Source: Geodermatophilus marinus
GTDB lineage: Bacteria > Actinomycetota > Actinomycetes > Mycobacteriales > Geodermatophilaceae
Assembly (NCBI RefSeq): GCF_003428645.1
Contig: NZ_QVQH01000010.1
Location: forward strand, 94,345 to 158,344
Length of the DNA: 64,000 bases
Direction of reading: 5' to 3'
The stretch's first letter is position 1; every line of letters begins with the position of its first letter. Below, one piece after another: positions 37,068-46,930 of the stretch. Both the position numbers and the translations under genes were made by a program. The notes below the pieces were generated by a model. The model was given only the letters and a program-made list of their open reading frames with translations. It was not told the origin of the DNA and searched no databases.

Positions 37068-38858
37068 TCACCCGACCGGACCCTCCGCGTCCTCCGCCGC
37101 ACGGCCCTCGCGCGCACCAGCGTCCCCGCCGGTCGGGTCGTCCTCCGGCGCGGCCTCGCCGGGCAGCGGGGCCTCGGTCGGCGCGGGGCTGCCCTGCTGT
37201 CCGCCGGTCTCCGTCGGTTCGGTCGTCGTGGTCGGCGCCGCGGGCGTCGTGGTGGTCGTCGTCGGCGCGGCCGAGGTGGTGGTCGGGGCGGCGGTCGTGG
37301 TGGGCGCGGCCGTGGTGGTCGGCGCGGGCTCCTCGGTCTCCTCCGGCTCGCCCTCGTCCTCGGTCTCCTCGGCCGGCGGGGCGTAGTCGTCGGGCGCCAC
37401 GAAGAGCGTCACCGTGCTGCCCTCCGGCACCGCCTGGTCGGCCGGGTCGGACCCCACGACGGACCCGGCGGCCAGGGCGATCCCCCAGCGGGAGACCTCG
37501 TCGGCGGTGGCGCCCCGCTGCTGCACCTGCAGGCCGCTCCCGCCGAGCAGCTCGGCGATCTCGTCGGCGTCCCGGCCGACGTAGGCCTGGGTGTCGACCA
37601 GCACCGTGCCGGCCGAGGTGGTGATGCTCGGCGCGGGGCCGCTGGTCCGGGTCGTGTCGGTGCTCTCGCCGTCGCCACCGAGCAGGAACCACAGGCCGCC
37701 GGCGACGACGAGCAGCAGCACCAGCCCGGCGGCCGGCCAGGCCCAGCGCCCACGGCCGCCGGCGGCCGCACCGCGGTGCCGGCCGGCTCCCGGCGGGGGC
37801 GCGTCGTCCCCGTCGTCCGGCTTCCGCAGCGGCGGCACGGGGCGGGCCCCGGTGCGCTCGCCGGTCGCCCCGGCGACCGCACCGCCGGCGGCCGCGGCAC
37901 CGAGGACGGCGGTGTGCCCGTCGCCGGCGTCGCGGACCACCTCGGTGCGCGCCGTGGGGGTGGCACCGGTGGCCGGCCGCGTACCGCTGACCGGCCCGGG
38001 CGCGGGGGGGACGCCGGTCAGCCCGGTGCCGGCCGCGACCGAGCGGATGGCGGCGGCGAAGGCCCCGCCGTCGGGGAACCGGTCGGCGGGGTCCTTGGCC
38101 AGCGCCCGCTCGACCAGCAGCCGCACGGCGGGCGGGATCTCGGTGGGCAGCGGTGGCGGCGGGCGGTTGATGTGGGCCAGCGCCACGGCGACCTGCGAGG
38201 TGCCGTCGAAGGGTCGCCCCCCGGTCAGGCACTCGTAGCCGACCACGCCGAGGGAGTACACGTCGGAGGCCGCGGTGACCTCGAACCCCTGCGCCTGCTC
38301 GGGGGAGAGGTACTGGGCGGTGCCGACGACCATGCCGGTGCGGGTCAGCGGCGTGGCGTCCCGGGCCCGGGCGATCCCGAAGTCGGTCAGCTTGACCACG
38401 CCGTCCGGGCGGACGATGAGGTTGCCCGGCTTGATGTCGCGGTGGACGACGCCGGCCCGGTGCGCCGCCGACAGCCCGTCGGCGGCCTGGCCCAGCACGT
38501 GCAGCGTCCAGTCGACCGGGAGCGTCCCCTCCTCGTGGAGGATCGTCACCAGCGGCTGGCCCTCGACCAGCTCCATGACCAGGAACGCCAGCCGCGCGCC
38601 GCGGTCGTCCTCGGTCTCGCCGTAGTCGTAGACCGACGCGATGTTCGGGTGGGTCAGCGCGGCGGTGTGCCGGGCCTCGTTGCGGAACCGGGCCACGAAG
38701 CTGGGGTCGCCGGTGAACTCGCTGCGCAGCACCTTGGCCGCCACGACCCGGTCGAGCACCCGGTCGCGGGCGCGCCACACCTCGCCCATGCCGCCGGTGG
38801 CGATGGGCGCGGTGATCTCGTAGCGGCCGGCGAGCACCGTGCCGGTGGACAGCGCCAT
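37068..38858 (-). CDS. pknA: Serine/threonine protein kinase PknA-like
   Basis: 596 residues; its ATG overlaps the pbpA stop (ATGA). Kinase motifs are T-G-G-M-G-E-V-W near 22, A-A-K-V-L, H-R-D-I-K-P-G-N near 138 and D-F-G-I-A near 156, with activation loop P-L-T-R-T-G-M-V-V-G-T-A-Q-Y. A long disordered linker leads to one transmembrane helix (about 374-396) and an extracellular PASTA-like domain (about 415-490). M. tuberculosis PknA lacks this, so the copy is extended. The tail is rich in Thr and Pro (T-T-T-A-A-P repeats). Partner of PknB in division control. Confidence 0.9.
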   Translation of the reverse strand: MALSTGTVLAGRYEITAPIATGGMGEVWRARDRVLDRVVAAKVLRSEFTGDPSFVARFRNEARHTAALTHPNIASVYDYGETEDDRGARLAFLVMELVEGQPLVTILHEEGTLPVDWTLHVLGQAADGLSAAHRAGVVHRDIKPGNLIVRPDGVVKLTDFGIARARDATPLTRTGMVVGTAQYLSPEQAQGFEVTAASDVYSLGVVGYECLTGGRPFDGTSQVAVALAHINRPPPPLPTEIPPAVRLLVERALAKDPADRFPDGGAFAAAIRSVAAGTGLTGVPPAPGPVSGTRPATGATPTARTEVVRDAGDGHTAVLGAAAAGGAVAGATGERTGARPVPPLRKPDDGDDAPPPGAGRHRGAAAGGRGRWAWPAAGLVLLLVVAGGLWFLLGGDGESTDTTRTSGPAPSITTSAGTVLVDTQAYVGRDADEIAELLGGSGLQVQQRGATADEVSRWGIALAAGSVVGSDPADQAVPEGSTVTLFVAPDDYAPPAEETEDEGEPEETEEPAPTTTAAPTTTAAPTTTSAAPTTTTTTPAAPTTTTEPTETGGQQGSPAPTEAPLPGEAAPEDDPTGGDAGAREGRAAEDAEGPVG

Positions 38859-40297
38859 CAGCCGCCCTGCCCCTCGAGGTAGGTCGAGATGACCTGGCGG
38901 GCGATGGGCGCGGAGGTGTCGCCGCCGGTGCCGCCGCCGTTGGCGACGAACACGGCCACGGCGATCTGCGGGTCGTCGGCCGGGGCGAAGCCGATGAACC
39001 AGTTGTGGTCCGGTCCGGCGTTCTCCGCCGTCCCGGTCTTGCCGGCGACCTGGACGCCGGGCACCTGGGCGCGCCGGCCGCTGCCCTCGGTCACGACGCT
39101 CACCATCATCTCGGTCAGCTGGTCGGCGACCTCCGGGGTCACCGGCTCGCCGAGCTCCTCGGGGTCGGTCTGGTCGATCACCGACAGGTCCGGGGCGCGC
39201 ACCTGGTCGACCAGGTAGGGCTCCATGAGCGTGCCGTCGTTGGCCACGGCCGAGGCGATCATCGCGGCCTGCAGGGGGGTCATCCGGACGTCCTGCTGGC
39301 CGATGGAGCTGACGCCGAGCTGGGCGTCCCCCTCGATGTCGCCGATGCTGCTGGGCGCGACCGCGAGCGGGATCTCCCGGCCGTCGCCGTCCATGCCGAA
39401 CGCCTCGGCCATCTCGCGGACCCGGTCCTCGCCGAGGTCGATGCCCAGCTGGGCGAAGGCGGTGTTGCAGGAGATGGTGAGCGCGTCGATGAGCGACTGC
39501 TCGCCGCTGCTGCTGCAGGCCGAGCCGCCGAAGTTCTCCAGCTCGGTGGAGGTCCCGGGCAGGGTCAGCGTCTGCGGGGCCGGGATCACGCTGTCGGGGG
39601 TGTAGCCCTCGGCCAGGGCCGCGGCCGAGACGACCACCTTGAACACCGATCCGGGTGGGTAGTTGTCGCCGATCGCCCGGTTGAGCCGCGGGTCGCGCTC
39701 GGCCTCGTTCAGCTCGGCCCAGTAGTCCCGGATCGCCTGCGGGTCGTGGCTGGAGAGCAGGCCCGGGTCGTAGGTCGGGGTGCTGGCCAGGCCCAGGACC
39801 GCGCCGGTCGACGGGTCGAGGGCGACGACGGCGCCGGTGACCCCCTCGAGCGCGGCCATCGCGGTCTGCTGCACCTCGGCGTCGAGGGTGAGGACGACGT
39901 CGCCGCCGGAGGGGTCCCGGCCGGTGAACAGGTCGGCCAGCCGGCGCACCAGCAGCCGCGGGTCGTTGCCGGAGAGGACCTCGTCGGCCGCGCGCTCGGT
40001 CTGCTCGTTGCCGTAGACCAGCGAGTAGTAGCCGGTGACGCCGGCGTAGACCGGGCCCTCCGGGTACTGGCGCAGGTAGGTGAGCCGGCCGTCGGTGGGG
40101 ACCGAGAGCGCGACCTCGCTGCCCTCCACGACGATCGACCCGCGTTCGCGGTCGTACTCCTCGGCCAGGACCCGGGTGTTGCGGGTGTCCTCGCGCAGCT
40201 CGTCGGAGCGGACGACCTGGATGACGTTGACGTTGACGATCAGCAGCGTGAAGAGGACCAGCACGCTGATCGCGACGCGGCGCAGGGGGGCGTTCAC
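38858..40297 (-). CDS. pbpA: Class B penicillin-binding protein PbpA
   Basis: 479 residues from GTG 40297, overlapping the rodA stop (GTGA). A transpeptidase that cross-links peptidoglycan together with the RodA polymerase. A single N-terminal membrane anchor (about 8-28) is followed by the dimerisation domain. The transpeptidase has S-V-F-K (P-P-G-S-V-F-K) near 212, S-C-N near 273 and K-T-G-T near 430. No PASTA domain is present. The order pknA-pbpA-rodA-pstP is standard, and PknB phosphorylates components of this complex in mycobacteria. Confidence 0.94.
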   Translation of the reverse strand: MNAPLRRVAISVLVLFTLLIVNVNVIQVVRSDELREDTRNTRVLAEEYDRERGSIVVEGSEVALSVPTDGRLTYLRQYPEGPVYAGVTGYYSLVYGNEQTERAADEVLSGNDPRLLVRRLADLFTGRDPSGGDVVLTLDAEVQQTAMAALEGVTGAVVALDPSTGAVLGLASTPTYDPGLLSSHDPQAIRDYWAELNEAERDPRLNRAIGDNYPPGSVFKVVVSAAALAEGYTPDSVIPAPQTLTLPGTSTELENFGGSACSSSGEQSLIDALTISCNTAFAQLGIDLGEDRVREMAEAFGMDGDGREIPLAVAPSSIGDIEGDAQLGVSSIGQQDVRMTPLQAAMIASAVANDGTLMEPYLVDQVRAPDLSVIDQTDPEELGEPVTPEVADQLTEMMVSVVTEGSGRRAQVPGVQVAGKTGTAENAGPDHNWFIGFAPADDPQIAVAVFVANGGGTGGDTSAPIARQVISTYLEGQGG

Positions 40298-41709
40298 GGT
40301 TGCACGACCTCGGTGGGGGCGTCGCCCAGCGCCGGCTTGGGCGGGGCGGCGGCGGGCGCCGGGCGGCGGGCGGCGTCGCTGATCCGGACGAGGACGGCGA
40401 CGAGCACGAAGTTGGCCACCAGCGACGAGCCGCCGTAGGCGAGGAACGGGGTGGTCAGGCCGGTCAGCGGCAGCAGGCCGGTGACCCCGCCGAGGACGAC
40501 GAAGACCTGCCAGGCCACGGCGAAGGCCAGCCCGGCGGCCAGCAGCTTGCCGAAGGCGTCGCGGACGATCAGCGAGGTCCGCAGGCCGCGCTCGACGAGC
40601 ACCAGGTAGACGATGATCACCGCGACCAGGCCGAACAGCCCGAGCTCCTCGCCCACCGCCGAGGCGATGAAGTCGCTCTTGGCGATCGGCACCTGGTCGG
40701 GGCGGCCGCCGCCGAGCCCGGCCCCGAACAGCCCGCCGGTGCCCAGCCCGAACAGCGACTGGGCGACCTGGAACCCCGAGCCGTCGTAGTAGGCGAAGGG
40801 GTCCAGCCAGGCGTCCACGCGCTGCTGCACGTGGCCGAAGACCTGATAGGCGATGAAGGCGCCGCCGGCGAACAGCGCCAGCCCGATGAGCAGCCAGCTG
40901 GCCCGCTCGGTGGCGATGTAGAGCATCACCACGAAGATGCCGAACAGCAGCAGCGAGCTGCCGAGGTCCCGCTCGAAGACCAGCACGAGGATCGACAGCA
41001 TCCAGGCGACCAGCACCGGGCCGAGGTCGCGGCCGCGGGGCAGCTCCAGGCCCATCACCCGGCGGCTGGCCAGGGCCAGCACGTCGCGCTTGTCGACCAG
41101 GTAGGCGGCGAAGAAGACGACCAGGCAGATCTTGGCGAACTCGCCCGGCTGGATGCTGAACCCGGCGACCCGGATCCAGATCTTGGCGCCGTTGACCTCC
41201 GACAGGGAGGCGGGCAGCACGGCGGGGATCGCCAGCAGGACCAGGCCGACCAGCGCCAGCGTGTAGGCGAACCGGGACAGCAGCCGGTGGTCGCGCAGCA
41301 GCACGAGCACGGCGACGAACAGCGCCACGCCGAGCGTGGCCCACACCAGCTGCACGGGCGCGTCCTCGCGCGTCGCGGTGGCGTCGATCTGCCGGTCGGC
41401 GAGGTCGAGCCGGTGGATCACGGCCAGGCCCAGGCCGACCAGCAGCGCCACGCACGGCAGCAGCAGCGGGTCGGCGTAGGGGGCGAACCGGCGCACCACC
41501 AGGTGGGCGACCAGCCACAGGGCGCTGATCCAGACGCCGAAGGTGGCCAGCTCGGTGGTCAGCGACCCGGTGAGGGTGAGGTCCACGATGGCCTGCGCGG
41601 TCAGCGTGATGAGGACGGCGAAGCCCAGCAGCGCCAACTCGGTGCCGCGCCGCTTCGGCGTCGTGACGCCCGCGGCGGCGCGGGGGTCGGTGGTGGGTCC
41701 GACGGTCAC
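40294..41709 (-). CDS. rodA: Peptidoglycan glycosyltransferase RodA/FtsW family
   Basis: 471 residues from GTG 41709, overlapping the pstP stop. It is very hydrophobic, with about twelve transmembrane helices. SEDS signatures include G-A-K-I-W-I-R-V-A-G-F-S-I-Q-P-G-E-F-A-K, F-E-R-D-L-G-S-S-L-L and F-I-A-S-A-V-G-E-E-L-G-L-F-G, the region with the catalytic Asp and the lipid-II cavity. The C-terminus has T-P-F-L-A-Y-G-G-S-S. It polymerises glycan strands and works with PbpA. Confidence 0.94.
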   Translation of the reverse strand: MTVGPTTDPRAAAGVTTPKRRGTELALLGFAVLITLTAQAIVDLTLTGSLTTELATFGVWISALWLVAHLVVRRFAPYADPLLLPCVALLVGLGLAVIHRLDLADRQIDATATREDAPVQLVWATLGVALFVAVLVLLRDHRLLSRFAYTLALVGLVLLAIPAVLPASLSEVNGAKIWIRVAGFSIQPGEFAKICLVVFFAAYLVDKRDVLALASRRVMGLELPRGRDLGPVLVAWMLSILVLVFERDLGSSLLLFGIFVVMLYIATERASWLLIGLALFAGGAFIAYQVFGHVQQRVDAWLDPFAYYDGSGFQVAQSLFGLGTGGLFGAGLGGGRPDQVPIAKSDFIASAVGEELGLFGLVAVIIVYLVLVERGLRTSLIVRDAFGKLLAAGLAFAVAWQVFVVLGGVTGLLPLTGLTTPFLAYGGSSLVANFVLVAVLVRISDAARRPAPAAAPPKPALGDAPTEVVQP

Positions 41710-43187
41710 GGCACCTCCCGGCAGTCCACTCCCGGCTCGGGCGTCGAGGGCGACCGCGTCGGTCCCGTGGGCACGGAATCGGTGGGCACGGGGTCGGTGG
41801 GCACGGAATCGGTGGGCACGGGGTCGGTGGGCACGGGGTCGGTGGGCACGGGGTCGGTGGGCACGGACGGGGCGGGCAGGCCGGCGGTGGCGTCGGCGCC
41901 CAGGTCGGTCCCGGGGAGGGGGAGGCCCAGCGAGGGGCTCGCGCCGGCGCCCGCCCCGTCGTCGGCCTGCTCGTCCCCGGACGGGCAGACGGGCAGCCGC
42001 GAGGAGCGGAGCATCGCGACGATGCGGTCGGCGTGGGCGCCGTCGGTGGCCTCGATGCCGCGGCGGACCTTGCTCGCGTCGGCGGGGGTCAGGTCCTCGA
42101 CGTCGAGGTCGGTGACTGTGGCGACCTGGTTGAGCTCGAGGCCGAGCAGCGAGGTGTCCAGGCCGCGGTAGACGGTGACCCGCTCGCCGTCGGCGACGTC
42201 CTCGACCCCGACGAACCAGTTCGACAGCAGCCACAGCCAGGCGCCCACGGCCGCGGCGGCCACCAGCAGCAGCCCGGCCAGGCCCCAGAGCAGCCGCCGG
42301 CGGCGGGGCGGGGGCGGCGCGGTGGCCACGGGCGTCGCGGGGGCCGACGGGGGCGGCGGGGGCCCGGCGAGCGCGGCCCGGCCGGCGGCCGAGCTCGGGT
42401 CGACGGCGCGCTGGCCGGCGTTGTCCCCGGCCGCGCCGTCGACGACCGGGTCCACGGGCGCGGGGCCGGCGCCGTCCTCGACGACGTCGGCGACGATGAC
42501 GGTGATGTTGTCCGGGCCCCCGCTGCGCAGCGCCAGCTCGACGAGCCGGTCGGCGGTGGCCTGCGGGTCGGGGTCGGTGAGCGCCTCGGCGAGGGTCTCT
42601 TCGCTGACCACGCCGGAGAGCCCGTCGGAGCACAGCAGGTAGCGGTCGCCGGCGCGGGCCTCCCGCATCGACAGGTCGGGGTCGACGTCCTGGCCGTTGA
42701 GCGCGCGCAGCAGCAGCGAGCGCTGCGGGTGGTGGTTGGCCTCCTCGGGCGTGATCCGCCCGTCGTCGATGAGGGTCTGCACGAACGTGTCGTCGTGGGT
42801 GATCTGGGTGAGCACCCCGTCGCGCAGCAGGTAGGCGCGGGAGTCCCCGACGTGGCACAGGGCCAGCCGTCCCCCGGCGAAGAGCACGGCGGTCAGGGTG
42901 GTCCCCATGCCCTCCAGCTGCGGGGACTCGCGGATCACCTCGCGCAGGTGCTCGCTGCCGTCGAAGACCGCCTCGCGCAGCGCCTGCAGCATGTCGCCCG
43001 AGGGCGCGTCGTCGTCGAGGTGCTCGAGCGCGGCGATGACGACCTTGCTGGCGACGTCGCCGGCGGCGTGCCCGCCCATGCCGTCGGCGACGGCGAGCAG
43101 GCGCGGGCCGGCGTAGACGGAGTCCTGGTTGTTGCCGCGGACCAGGCCGCGGTCGGACCGGGCGGCGTAGCGCAGGGAGAGGCTCAC
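41706..43187 (-). CDS. pstP: PP2C-type serine/threonine phosphatase PstP
   Basis: 493 residues. The PP2C domain (about 1-235) contains R-G-N-N-Q-D-S, A-D-G-M-G-G-H-A-A-G-D, H-V-G-D-S-R-A-Y-L and C-S-D-G-L-S-G, then G-G-P-D-N-I-T-V-I-V. One transmembrane helix lies near 300-318. The extracytoplasmic part (about 320-390) resembles the M. tuberculosis PstP exodomain. The end carries a P-T-D-P-V repeat tract absent from most orthologues. PstP reverses PknA and PknB phosphorylation. Located between fhaB and rodA; stop/start overlap with rodA. Confidence 0.93.
   Translation of the reverse strand: MSLSLRYAARSDRGLVRGNNQDSVYAGPRLLAVADGMGGHAAGDVASKVVIAALEHLDDDAPSGDMLQALREAVFDGSEHLREVIRESPQLEGMGTTLTAVLFAGGRLALCHVGDSRAYLLRDGVLTQITHDDTFVQTLIDDGRITPEEANHHPQRSLLLRALNGQDVDPDLSMREARAGDRYLLCSDGLSGVVSEETLAEALTDPDPQATADRLVELALRSGGPDNITVIVADVVEDGAGPAPVDPVVDGAAGDNAGQRAVDPSSAAGRAALAGPPPPPSAPATPVATAPPPPRRRRLLWGLAGLLLVAAAAVGAWLWLLSNWFVGVEDVADGERVTVYRGLDTSLLGLELNQVATVTDLDVEDLTPADASKVRRGIEATDGAHADRIVAMLRSSRLPVCPSGDEQADDGAGAGASPSLGLPLPGTDLGADATAGLPAPSVPTDPVPTDPVPTDPVPTDSVPTDPVPTDSVPTGPTRSPSTPEPGVDCREVP
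41767..41868. repeat. 15-bp minisatellite in pstP (PTDPV repeats)
   Basis: About seven tandem copies of GGTGGGCACGGGGTC or its variant GGTGGGCACGGAATC. On the coding strand these read P-T-D-P-V or P-T-D-S-V. The unit is a multiple of three, so copy changes keep the frame. Confidence 0.85.
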
Positions 43188-43245
43188 CGGACCCCCTCCG
43201 CGGCGCCCGCTGCCGCGAGCCGGGTCGCGGAGTTCGGGCGGGATG

Positions 43246-43710
43246 TCACGAGCGCAGCTCCAGGGCGGTCTGGCCGATGCGGATCGGCTGGCCGGGGCTC
43301 ACCAGGAGCGGGCCCTGGACCCGCTGCTGGTCGAGGTAGGTGCCGTTGGTCGAGCCGAGGTCCTCGACGTACCACTGGCCGCTGCGGTTGGTCAGCCGGG
43401 CGTGCCGGGAGCTGGCGAAGTCGTCGGTGAGCACGAGCGTGGAGTCGTCCGCGCGGCCGATGAGGATCGGCTGCTCCCCGAGGGTGATCTTGGTGCCGGT
43501 CAGCGGGCCGGCCGTCACGACCAGCGTCTTCGGCCCGCGGTTGCGGCGGCGGCCCGGGGCGGCGGCCGCACGGGGCGGGACCGAGGAGACCCGGCCGGCC
43601 CGCCCGCCGAAGAGGTCGGCGCGGACCACCCGGAACGCGGCGAAGATGAACAACCACAACAGCAGCAGGAAGCCGAAGCGGAAGATCTGCAGGACGATCT
43701 CGGCGGTCAC
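43246..43710 (-). CDS. fhaB: FHA-domain protein FhaB (FipA)
   Basis: 154 residues from GTG 43710. An N-terminal transmembrane helix (about 8-28, F-R-F-G-F-L-L-L-L-W-L-F-I-F-A-A-F) and a short basic linker precede a C-terminal FHA domain (about 68-152) with I-L-I-G-R-A-D-D-S, S-S-R-H-A-R-L and D-L-G-S-T-N-G-T-Y. FHA domains bind phosphothreonine. In mycobacteria this protein is phosphorylated by PknA/B and links the kinases to FtsZ, FtsQ and MurJ control. Lies between fhaA and pstP. Confidence 0.93.
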   Translation of the reverse strand: MTAEIVLQIFRFGFLLLLWLFIFAAFRVVRADLFGGRAGRVSSVPPRAAAAPGRRRNRGPKTLVVTAGPLTGTKITLGEQPILIGRADDSTLVLTDDFASSRHARLTNRSGQWYVEDLGSTNGTYLDQQRVQGPLLVSPGQPIRIGQTALELRS

Positions 43711-43729
43711 CGGCGTCCTCCGCCCCGCC

Positions 43730-44539
43730 TCACGCGCCGTCCTGGCGGTAGACGAGCACGGAGTGGCCGATCCGGATCACGTCGCCGTCGGAGAGCGCCT
43801 GGCGGGTGATGCGCCGCCCGTTGACGAGGGTGCCGTTGGTGGAGCCGAGGTCCTCGGCCACCGCCGTCCCCGCGTCGAGGACGACGTCGACGTGCTTGCG
43901 GCTGACCCCGGTGTCGGGGAGCCGGATGTCGGCGTCCGTGCCGCGGCCGATGACGTTGCGGCCGGTGGTCAGCTCGTGGCGGGTGCCCGGCCCGTCGACG
44001 ACGAGCACGTGGGTGAGACCCGGCTTCGAGCCGGCCCGCCCGACGACCGAGGGCGACTGGCGACCGGTGTCGGTGGCCACCCGGCCGCGCAGCGGCGGCA
44101 GCGGGGGGACGACGCCGCTGCCGGGACCCTCCGGCGCCGGCTCGTCGGGGCGCGCCGGGGGCCGCGCCGGGTCGGCGACGTGCGAGCTGACCTCGAAGAC
44201 GCCGGTGGGCAGCTCCTCGTCCCGCTCCAGGCGCACCTGGACGCGGTCGAAGACCTGCCAGCCCTCGTCCTCGATGTGCTCGGTGACCATGTCGGCGAGC
44301 TGGACGGCGAGCTGCTCGGACCACTCGGCGAGGTGGTCGTAGTCGGTGGGGCCGAGCCGCACGTCGTAGACGTTGGGGGCCAGCACCCGGCCCTCGCCCA
44401 GCACCGAGCGCTGCTCCTCCGCCTCGCGGGTCAGCGCCTTGGCGATCTCCGCCGGGTGGACCTTGCCCTTGAAGAGCCGGGCGAAGGCCAGCCCGACCAT
44501 CCCCTCCAGCCGCCGCTCGAAGCGCTGCAGCACACCCAC
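43730..44539 (-). CDS. fhaA: FHA-domain protein FhaA
   Basis: 269 residues from GTG 44539, with GAGGGAG about 10 bases upstream; the open frame upstream crosses the tRNA-Leu region and is rejected. The N-terminal DUF3662 domain begins V-G-V-L-Q-R-F-E-R-R-L-E-G-M-V-G. A Pro/Arg linker follows and then an FHA domain (about 188-266) with V-I-G-R-G-T-D-A-D-I, S-R-K-H-V-D-V and D-L-G-S-T-N-G-T-L-V-N-G. First gene of the leftward operon through pknB. In mycobacteria FhaA binds phosphorylated MurJ and kinases at the septum and pole. Confidence 0.93.
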   Translation of the reverse strand: MGVLQRFERRLEGMVGLAFARLFKGKVHPAEIAKALTREAEEQRSVLGEGRVLAPNVYDVRLGPTDYDHLAEWSEQLAVQLADMVTEHIEDEGWQVFDRVQVRLERDEELPTGVFEVSSHVADPARPPARPDEPAPEGPGSGVVPPLPPLRGRVATDTGRQSPSVVGRAGSKPGLTHVLVVDGPGTRHELTTGRNVIGRGTDADIRLPDTGVSRKHVDVVLDAGTAVAEDLGSTNGTLVNGRRITRQALSDGDVIRIGHSVLVYRQDGA

Positions 44540-44705
44540 AGTCGCTCCCTCGCGCTCGCCGGTCGTCCGTTCTGCCACCCGTGATCGTAGCCGGGGATGG
44601 GGCTCCGGACCGGCCGGTGGCCCCGGACGCACCGTGCGCCCCAGGCGTTCCCGGGGGCCGGCGCGGGAGGGCCGGTGGGGGCTGCTAACCTCGTCCCTGC
44701 GCCTC

Positions 44706-44791
44706 GGGCAAGTGGCGGAATGGCAGACGCGCACGGTTCAGGTCCGTGTGTCCGGAAGGACGTGGGGGTTCAACTCCCCCCTTGCCCACCA
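44706..44791 (+). tRNA. tRNA-Leu (CAG)
   Basis: Acceptor GGGCAAG/CTTGCCC, long variable arm typical of leucine tRNA, anticodon loop TTCAGGT giving CAG, T-arm GGGGGTTCAACTCCCC. CCA (44789-44791) is encoded, unlike the other two tRNAs here. A possible -10 TAACCT lies at 44686-44691. Confidence 0.97.
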
Positions 44792-44797
44792 GACGAG

Positions 44798-44826
44798 ACG
44801 GCCCCCGGGGATCCCCCGGGGGCCGT
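44798..44826 (+). terminator. tRNA-Leu terminator
   Basis: A perfect 13-bp stem ACGGCCCCCGGGG / CCCCGGGGGCCGT with loop ATC starts seven bases after the tRNA. Confidence 0.85.
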
Positions 44827-45247
44827 TCGCGTCGGCGGGGTCCGGGACGGTCGGCATCGCCCGTCGGCTGCCGGCCGTGGAGGCCGACAGGGGGAGGGTG
44901 CAACCGGTCGCCCACCGACCGGACCGGCCCCGGGGCGGTCCGCACCGGAGCGCCGGCAACCGGTCGTGACGTGGTCCGGCGCGGGAACACCCTGTGCTGT
45001 CAACAAGCCGATGCCATTCCGTCGGTCAGTCGAGGAATGGTAGCAGTGCATTTCTTGTCGACATGGTGATGTCGTCCCCGAATCGTTGCGCGGAGCAATT
45101 CCGACACGCACGTGCCTTTCCGGCTGATCGGCTCTCGAAGCCCCTAACGTCCTGCCGCACCCGGAGATCGGGGCCGCGCAGCCGCGGCCACGGTGCCGGC
45201 ACCCCGCACACGTCGTCCGCGCCAGCGGACCACCGTAGGAGCTCCCG
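44827..45247. other. Gene-free region upstream of the chemoreceptor
   Basis: 421 bases without a gene. The part from about 45000 to 45130 is noticeably richer in A and T than its surroundings and probably contains the chemoreceptor promoter, but no clear hexamers or operator stand out. GTAGGAG just before 45248 is the ribosome binding site. Confidence 0.4.
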
Positions 45248-46897
45248 ATGTCCAGCAACGACACCGTCCACACCGGCGACCGGCCGAGCACGCCGACCTC
45301 CTCGCGGGCCTGGTGGGGCGACCGTGGCGTGAGCACCAAGACCCTGACCGCCGTGGGAACGGCCGCCGCCGTCGCGGTGGGGATCGGGGTCATGGGCATC
45401 ACTGCTCTGGGTACCTCGGCCGACACGAGCCAGGAGCTGTACGAGAGCAACATCGCCGGCCTCGAGGCGGCAGCGGACATGAAGGAGGCGCTGCTGCAGT
45501 TCCGCATCGACTCGCGCAACGCACTCCTCACGCCGGAGGAAGCGGACAGCGCGCAGATCCTCGAGGTCACGCTCCCGGGCCTGGCCGAGGATTTCCGGGC
45601 CGCCGCCGACGCGTATGCCGATTCGTCCCCGACCGCGGAGAAGCAGGCCCTGGTCGACGAGGCCGCCACCGCGTTCGCCCGGTACGTGCAGGCGTCGGAG
45701 ACCCGGCTGGGTCCGCTCGCCGTGGCGCTGGACCACCAGGGGTGGTGGGCGGCCAACCAGACGGAGGTGGCGCCGCTGGCCGTCCAGGTCGACGACAACC
45801 TCGCGCAGGTCCGCGAGATGGAGCACGCGGACGCCTCGGCGGCCGCGGCCGCCGCGCAGGACCAGTACAGCTCCCAGCGCACGCTCGCCGTCGTCGTCCT
45901 GCTCGCCGGCCTGGCGCTGGCCACCGTGATCGGGCTCGCCGTGGCCCGCGGGGTCGCCGGAAGCGTCCGGCGGGTGCAGCGGGTGGCCGAGGCCCTCGCG
46001 GCCGGTGACCTCACGCAGAGCAGCGGCCTGCAGACCCGCGACGAGCTCGGGCAGATGGGCCGGGCCCTCGACACCGCCGTCGCCACCATGCGCGACGTCC
46101 TCTCCCGCGTCGCATCCTCGGCGGACGCCGTCGCCGCCTCCTCCGAGGAGCTGAGCGCCAGCTCTGCGCAGATCTCGGCCTCGGCCGAGGAGACCAGCGC
46201 GCAGTCCGGTGTCGTGGCCGGTGCCGCGGAGGAGGTCAGCCGCAACGTGCAGACCGTGGCCGCCGGGGCCGAGCAGATGGGCGCGTCCATCCGGGAGATC
46301 GCCACCAACGCCGCCGAGGCCTCCGACGTCGCGGCCCGCGCCGTCACCGCGGCCGAGACCACCACCGCCACGGTCGCGAAGCTGGGCGAGAGCTCGGCGG
46401 AGATCGGCAACGTCGTCAAGGTCATCACGAGCATCGCCGAGCAGACGAACCTGCTGGCCCTCAACGCCACCATCGAGGCCGCCCGCGCCGGGGAGGCCGG
46501 CAAGGGCTTCGCCGTGGTCGCCAACGAGGTCAAGGAGCTGGCCCAGGAGACGGCGAAGGCCACCGAGGACATCGCCCGGCGGGTGCAGGCGATCCAGGGC
46601 GACACCGGGGCGGCGGTGGCCGCCATCGGGGAGATCAGCCACGTCGTCGCGCAGATCGCCGACCGGCAGACGACGATCGCCTCCGCGGTGGAGGAGCAGA
46701 CCGCGACGACCAACGAGATGTCCCGGTCGGTCCAGGAGGCCGCTGAGGGGTCGAGCCAGATCGCGGACAACATCACCGGGGTCTCGACCGCGGCCGACTC
46801 CACCACCCAGGCCCTGACCCAGACACGCGTGGCCGTCGACGAGCTGTCCCGGATGGCCGCCGGGCTGCGCGCCTCGGTCGCCCGCTTCACCTACTGA
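45248..46897 (+). CDS. Methyl-accepting chemotaxis protein
   Basis: 549 residues. TM1 near 38-60; a periplasmic four-helix-bundle sensor (about 62-212) with [17 protein letters not shown]2 near 215-237; then HAMP (about 238-290). The cytoplasmic signalling domain has the hairpin tip [24 protein letters not shown] as separate helices and [14 protein letters not shown]. It would signal to CheA/CheW. No che or flagellar genes are nearby. The ligand is unknown. It stands alone between terminators. Confidence 0.93.
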   Translation: MSSNDTVHTGDRPSTPTSSRAWWGDRGVSTKTLTAVGTAAAVAVGIGVMGITALGTSADTSQELYESNIAGLEAAADMKEALLQFRIDSRNALLTPEEADSAQILEVTLPGLAEDFRAAADAYADSSPTAEKQALVDEAATAFARYVQASETRLGPLAVALDHQGWWAANQTEVAPLAVQVDDNLAQVREMEHADASAAAAAAQDQYSSQRTLAVVVLLAGLALATVIGLAVARGVAGSVRRVQRVAEALAAGDLTQSSGLQTRDELGQMGRALDTAVATMRDVLSRVASSADAVAASSEELSASSAQISASAEETSAQSGVVAGAAEEVSRNVQTVAAGAEQMGASIREIATNAAEASDVAARAVTAAETTTATVAKLGESSAEIGNVVKVITSIAEQTNLLALNATIEAARAGEAGKGFAVVANEVKELAQETAKATEDIARRVQAIQGDTGAAVAAIGEISHVVAQIADRQTTIASAVEEQTATTNEMSRSVQEAAEGSSQIADNITGVSTAADSTTQALTQTRVAVDELSRMAAGLRASVARFTY

Positions 46898-46930
46898 GCA
46901 CAGCGCTCCCCGTCGCCCACCCGCGGGGCG

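Noticed and set aside
44685..44990. Minus-strand frame with V-E-P-P-R-P-S-G-H-T-D-L-N-R-A
   Set aside because: Antisense tRNA-Leu artefact.
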